Under the pieces are notes generated by a model, which worked only from the letters and a program-made list of their open reading frames with translations, was not told the origin of the DNA and did not search any database. From NCBI GenBank assembly GCA_030666035.1, contig DAOUYQ010000014.1, positions 1 through 10,535 on the forward strand: a stretch of 10,535 bases of DNA. Direction: 5' to 3'. Source of the stretch: Microcaldota archaeon. Its GTDB lineage: Archaea; Micrarchaeota; Micrarchaeia; Anstonellales; Bilamarchaeaceae. Shown one piece after another: positions 7,576 through 10,535 of the stretch. The position numbers were made by a program, and so were the translations under genes. Numbering within the stretch: the stretch's first letter is position 1; each line of letters starts with the position of its first letter.

Positions 7576-9860
7576 CGTATCATCCTCATCATTCCCGGAA
7601 TGTCAACGTCTCCTCCCAGCATTGGGGAGAGCGTCCTTATGAAAATAAATGTGATTACAAGATTTAGGAGGGGAAGTATAACTGCTGGAACTACCAGCTT
7701 AGTGATTGTTTTCATTTCTAGGGGGCCTGCAAAGCCGTCTATCCCTGTTTCCATGTCCCCCGAATCAGACGAGACTGCAACCTTTTTGGCTTTGCCGCAA
7801 AGCGAATCACACCTCTGGTGGACTGGGGGGTAAGAGGCAAAGCCGGGGTCCATTAGGTAAGCGCAGGAAAGGCAATCAGTATCTGTGAAAACATCTGCGG
7901 GAATAATTGTGTAGCAGCTCTCCTCTGCAGCAGCAATTTGGGTTTCAAGGTCATAATTATCGGGGTCGGCTGCCAGCTTTGCTGTTTGCCAGAGGGTCCC
8001 TGGTGCAACGGGGCGGTCTCCGCAAACGCTCTTTGAGCAGCCCGTGCCAAGTTCCCCATCTGTGGTTACCCACCTGCAATTATTTGGGCAGCCTTCCTGC
8101 CAGGCAATTGATTCTGCATCATCCAATCCTTTAAAGCCAAGCACTGCGAGTGCCCTGCTTGCATCTTCATCAGGACCACAATAGAATGTTTTAAGGAAAA
8201 TGGGAAGCTTAGCTGCACATGCCCCGCTCAAAGTGTCCGGATACCCATCAGCATCCATCTGCTCATCCACATCTTCTACAGTATCCTCTTCCGAATATGA
8301 AAATCCATATCCACTCATGTCCACGCACCCCTCTTTTTTGAGTCCCACAAGGGGCCTGCACTTAAATGGGCAGGCATCCTTGTCTTCTTCTGAGAGGCCC
8401 GCAAGAATCGGGTCGTTTAGGTTTGCAAAGCGGATAATAAAGCACTCTTCTGGAACTGTTTCCCTGCAATAATATTCGGTTTCGCGGGAAGCGCACTCAG
8501 GATTTGTGTTTGAGTAAGGAAGGGTCCTGCAGGAAGGCGGGCACTTTTCATCATAGGCTCCACAGAAATAAATTGTTTTTCCTGTTTCAGGGGAAACTTC
8601 AGAATAAAACGGTTCGCATGTTTCTATCTCAAGTGGATCACTCATTGGAAGTGAAACAATGGTTATGCTGCACTCCTGGCCCAGAATAAAGTCATCAATT
8701 CTTTCCTTGTATTCATCATCGGTTTCGCAGGACTGGGAGGGGTCTATGCAAAAGCCATCTACAAATTCTTCATCTGGATTGCACACAGAGGCGTCGCTTG
8801 CAACTGAGGATGCACAGTCTCCATCCCGGCAGAGGAAACCGCCGCTGCAGCCTTCTGGAGGGAAAAGCTCTTTGATTTCACTGCGCTGGTATGTCTTGGT
8901 TCCTCCGGCTGTGGAGTATGCCTGGGGGGAACGCTGCATGCAGCTTGCTGTGCAGAACTGGTTATCAATGTCCCCTCCCGTTGTAGTTGTTCCATAGAGC
9001 GTTGTGTGCACCGTGTACATGGCAAGCGCATAAGTTGCCGGGAAAACAAGGAGGAACCCGATTCCAAATGCCATAAGGAGGCCTCCCATTTTTCGTGTTA
9101 TAAAGAAGCTGCGGAAGATTATTCCAAGCATTAATGCCATTGGGGCAAGTGTCCCGGAAACGTGGTTTAGTATAAATTGCTGGAACAAAAGGGCATCCCT
9201 CATTCCCATTAGAAACTGCATCTCCTGGGTTGCAGTGGTAACTTCAATCATGTAATCCGGGAAAAGCTTCATGCTCAGTGAGAGGTAACCCAAAAAGAGG
9301 TAATTGGTTCCGACCACAACGGACATCGTGGCCATTTTTCCCTTCTTTATTGCGGTTTCAAAAATGTCATCATAAACTGCAAGGCTCTTCTCCAGATATT
9401 CCTGGAGGTACTGGTTAGCTACTGTAATCGGGCAGAAGCGGTCAGTATCCACATCGCAGGTGAATTCGGGAATCCCCGCAATCAGGCCGTGGGTTACTAC
9501 CTCCACAAAAACAAGGATGGTCATTATGAATACAACAATTAGGACTGTTGAGAATGCTTCTGCAAGCTCCACATCTGCCCAGGCTTTTAGGCTTGGCATT
9601 TTGAGGGCACTGGAGAGTGGGTACATCAAGGCGATTAGCCCCACTGAAATCAGGACAAAAATTATTGAGAATGCACGCCACTCATTTACAATTACCCCTA
9701 TTGCTGTTTCAGATTCGCTGGGGACAAAGTCCCCAAAGGCTGTTTCTCCAGCCTCTTCAGTTACTATGTACTTGGATTCAGATTCCTGCACACAGCCGTA
9801 AGCAGATAATGAAAGTGCAACTAGGGCAAAACACAGCAAAAATATCAATTTTTGATTCAT
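7572..9860 (-). CDS. Gene B: VirB6/TrbL-like membrane protein with large Cys-rich ectodomain, lipobox-like leader (762 aa)
   Basis: It starts at ATG 9860 within an ATGA overlap with A, behind AAGGTGAT. The order of elements is: a signal peptide with a lipobox-like LSAYGC (Cys23); helices at about 63-82 and 103-122 joined by a basic turn containing the shared AWADVEL; an outside loop with a Cys pair (135, 143); hydrophobic stretches at about 177-198 and 222-248; the signature LGIIFRSFFITRKMGG (245-260); a helix ending in FP (to about 282); a Cys-rich insertion (about 300-690); a last helix (721-743); and the cytoplasmic tail LGGDVDIPG (748-756). It is twice as long as C, D and E, and the excess is all in the insertion, which the topology places outside the cell. 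The membrane core is the five-gene family and probably a VirB6/TrbL-type secretion scaffold. The ectodomain could contact partner cells or surface components. The coding call is secure and the family name is tentative. Confidence 0.9.
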   Translation of the reverse strand: MNQKLIFLLCFALVALSLSAYGCVQESESKYIVTEEAGETAFGDFVPSESETAIGVIVNEWRAFSIIFVLISVGLIALMYPLSSALKMPSLKAWADVELAEAFSTVLIVVFIMTILVFVEVVTHGLIAGIPEFTCDVDTDRFCPITVANQYLQEYLEKSLAVYDDIFETAIKKGKMATMSVVVGTNYLFLGYLSLSMKLFPDYMIEVTTATQEMQFLMGMRDALLFQQFILNHVSGTLAPMALMLGIIFRSFFITRKMGGLLMAFGIGFLLVFPATYALAMYTVHTTLYGTTTTGGDIDNQFCTASCMQRSPQAYSTAGGTKTYQRSEIKELFPPEGCSGGFLCRDGDCASSVASDASVCNPDEEFVDGFCIDPSQSCETDDEYKERIDDFILGQECSITIVSLPMSDPLEIETCEPFYSEVSPETGKTIYFCGAYDEKCPPSCRTLPYSNTNPECASRETEYYCRETVPEECFIIRFANLNDPILAGLSEEDKDACPFKCRPLVGLKKEGCVDMSGYGFSYSEEDTVEDVDEQMDADGYPDTLSGACAAKLPIFLKTFYCGPDEDASRALAVLGFKGLDDAESIAWQEGCPNNCRWVTTDGELGTGCSKSVCGDRPVAPGTLWQTAKLAADPDNYDLETQIAAAEESCYTIIPADVFTDTDCLSCAYLMDPGFASYPPVHQRCDSLCGKAKKVAVSSDSGDMETGIDGFAGPLEMKTITKLVVPAVILPLLNLVITFIFIRTLSPMLGGDVDIPGMMRMIR
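7579..7587 (-). promoter_or_regulatory. Ribosome binding site of gene C
   Basis: GAGGATGAT ends three bases before ATG 7575, inside the last codons of gene B. It supports the first of two consecutive ATG codons and the ATGA overlap. Confidence 0.6.
7791..8963 (-). other. Cys-rich extracytoplasmic insertion of gene B with degenerate CPxxCR repeats
   Basis: This covers residues about 300-690 of gene B and contains 30 cysteines, an even number compatible with full disulphide pairing. CPPSCR (440-445), CPFKCR (497-502) and CPNNCR (591-596) are each followed 10-13 residues later by another Cys. Two of these units are preceded by an aromatic-C-G motif (YFCG 431-434, FYCG 559-562). Related looser pairs are CTASC (303-307) and CDSLC (684-688). 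Residues 338-378 form a separate compact group spaced like an EGF or knottin-type module. I read this as several small disulphide-stapled units on the cell exterior. The CPxxC pairs look like zinc ribbons, but the outside location argues for disulphides. Confidence 0.65.
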
Positions 9861-10535
9861 GGAATCACCTTTGCCACTTTAACCATTGCACTTGCACCTG
9901 TGATGAATATCACCATTGCAAGGCTGGGGAGGAATACAGTTTGGAAGAGGAATGCTGAAATCCTTCCCCATCCAGTCAGGCTGGTGCATCCTCCTAGCGC
10001 TTTCTCGGTATCCTCATCACAGTAATTAATCTGAACGTCTGCTGCTGATGCGTTTACTGCATATGCAAATGGGAAAATAACCAAAAGCGCAAACGTGAGT
10101 GCAAGAACAATGTTTCCCGCTTCGCGCACAAAGGGAAGGGCGCGGAGCATTAGCCCAAATGGAAGGAAAATGGGGAATATGTACTGCTCAATTACCAAAA
10201 GAATAAAATACTGGACTCCGGCGCTCACATACCCGACAGTTACCATATCCGCAAGGATTTCCTTCTGCCTTGCATATGCATTGTAAAATGATAACGTGTA
10301 TGAGGTTTCCCCTCCAATAAATGGCGCCATGTACCCATATACTCTTGCTGCAGAAAACTTGTCTTTTACTGATTCCTTTATGAGCTGCTCCAGAATCATC
10401 TGCCCTTCAATCTGGAGGCTATACATGTAGTTTTGAGCATCCAGAATCGGGCCGCTGGAGCCTTCCAGGAAATTAGTGAAGAATAAGCAGGAGCCCTCAA
10501 AAATTGAAATAATAAAGAGTGCAAGGGCCACCGTA
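9857..10535 (-). CDS. Gene A: VirB6/TrbL-like polytopic membrane protein (N-terminus cut off by window edge)
   Basis: The frame is open to the right edge, so the true start lies outside. A GTG at 10531 is in frame but is an unlikely start, because the related proteins C to E have about 55-100 residues before the equivalent helix. About 226 residues are visible. They show a hydrophobic segment at the edge, an extracytoplasmic stretch of roughly 90 residues, a long hydrophobic stretch, the family signature (LPFGLMLRALPFVREAG, nt about 10115-10165), a second helix ending in FP, a short loop with two Cys (near NYCDEDTE and GGCTS), and a final helix. The C-terminus ends in SAMVKVAKVIP and lacks the LGGD/LGSE tail found in B to E, so this is the divergent member. 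Its TGA overlaps the ATG of B by 4 bases. Membrane location is clear. The role as a VirB6-like channel or scaffold subunit is inferred from architecture and from the four paralogues downstream. Confidence 0.85.
   Translation of the reverse strand, partial: TVALALFIISIFEGSCLFFTNFLEGSSGPILDAQNYMYSLQIEGQMILEQLIKESVKDKFSAARVYGYMAPFIGGETSYTLSFYNAYARQKEILADMVTVGYVSAGVQYFILLVIEQYIFPIFLPFGLMLRALPFVREAGNIVLALTFALLVIFPFAYAVNASAADVQINYCDEDTEKALGGCTSLTGWGRISAFLFQTVFLPSLAMVIFITGASAMVKVAKVIP
9864..9871 (-). promoter_or_regulatory. Ribosome binding site of gene B
   Basis: AAGGTGAT lies three bases before ATG 9860 and inside the end of gene A. It matches the complement of the conserved 16S rRNA 3' end (ATCACCT) and fixes the start of B within the ATGA overlap. 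Confidence 0.75.

Noticed and set aside
7791-8963. CPxxC pairs in gene B as zinc ribbons
   Set aside because: The topology puts this region outside the membrane and the total Cys count is high and even, which fits disulphides better than zinc binding.
4313-10535. The membrane gene array as ordinary ABC or MFS transporter components
   Set aside because: No Walker A/B ATP-binding motifs are seen in the translated genes and no 12-helix pattern appears. The shared LRxxxFxR hairpin and five-helix layout do not fit those families.

Overview
The window is one uninterrupted block of six minus-strand genes, read from the right edge to the left edge, with almost no non-coding DNA. Neighbouring genes overlap by 4 bases (ATGA, ATGA, GTGA), lie 9 bases apart, or abut as TAG-ATG, so this looks like part of one long, translationally coupled operon. 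Its promoter and terminator are outside the window. I see no RNA gene, mobile element, CRISPR array or plus-strand gene. The tightly packed starts are preceded by AGGTGAT, GAGGAT or GGGAGGT motifs. This, with mid GC content, lipobox-like leaders and large Cys-rich secreted domains, leans towards an uncultivated archaeon, perhaps of a DPANN-type lineage. No taxonomic marker is present, so this is a lean and not a call.

Right to centre (10535 to 4313): five consecutive genes, here A to E, encode divergent paralogues of one polytopic membrane protein family. A is cut by the window edge, B is 762 aa, C is 363 aa, D is 349 aa and E is about 371 aa. All five carry a hydrophobic hairpin whose turn reads roughly L-P-x-G-x-x-L-R-x-x-x-F-x-R-x-x-G-G and whose second helix ends in F/Y/L-P. 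B to E also share an A-x-x-E-(L/M) element near the N-terminus and a C-terminal tail of the type L-G-(G/S)-(D/E). Charge distribution gives an outside N-terminus, about five membrane helices and a cytoplasmic C-terminus. That layout resembles VirB6/TrbL scaffold proteins of type IV secretion and conjugation systems, and a tandem array of such paralogues recalls the multiple VirB6 genes of Rickettsiales. The link is by architecture, not by a demonstrated homology match.

B carries a roughly 390-residue Cys-rich extracytoplasmic insertion (30 Cys) with recurring CPxxCR units just before its last helix.

Left (4312 to 1): gene F is a lipoprotein-like secreted protein of at least 1437 residues whose stop lies beyond the left edge. 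It has about 60 Cys, a compact Cys-rich module, a seven-Asp run, and a C-terminal region whose strand pattern resembles a glycoside-hydrolase-type TIM barrel.

Working model (inference): the operon builds a membrane-spanning, cell-surface apparatus of several VirB6-like subunits, one with a large disulphide-rich ectodomain, plus a giant surface-anchored protein. It could serve DNA or protein transfer or cell-cell contact. ATPases of the VirB4/VirD4 type, if they exist, must lie outside the window.
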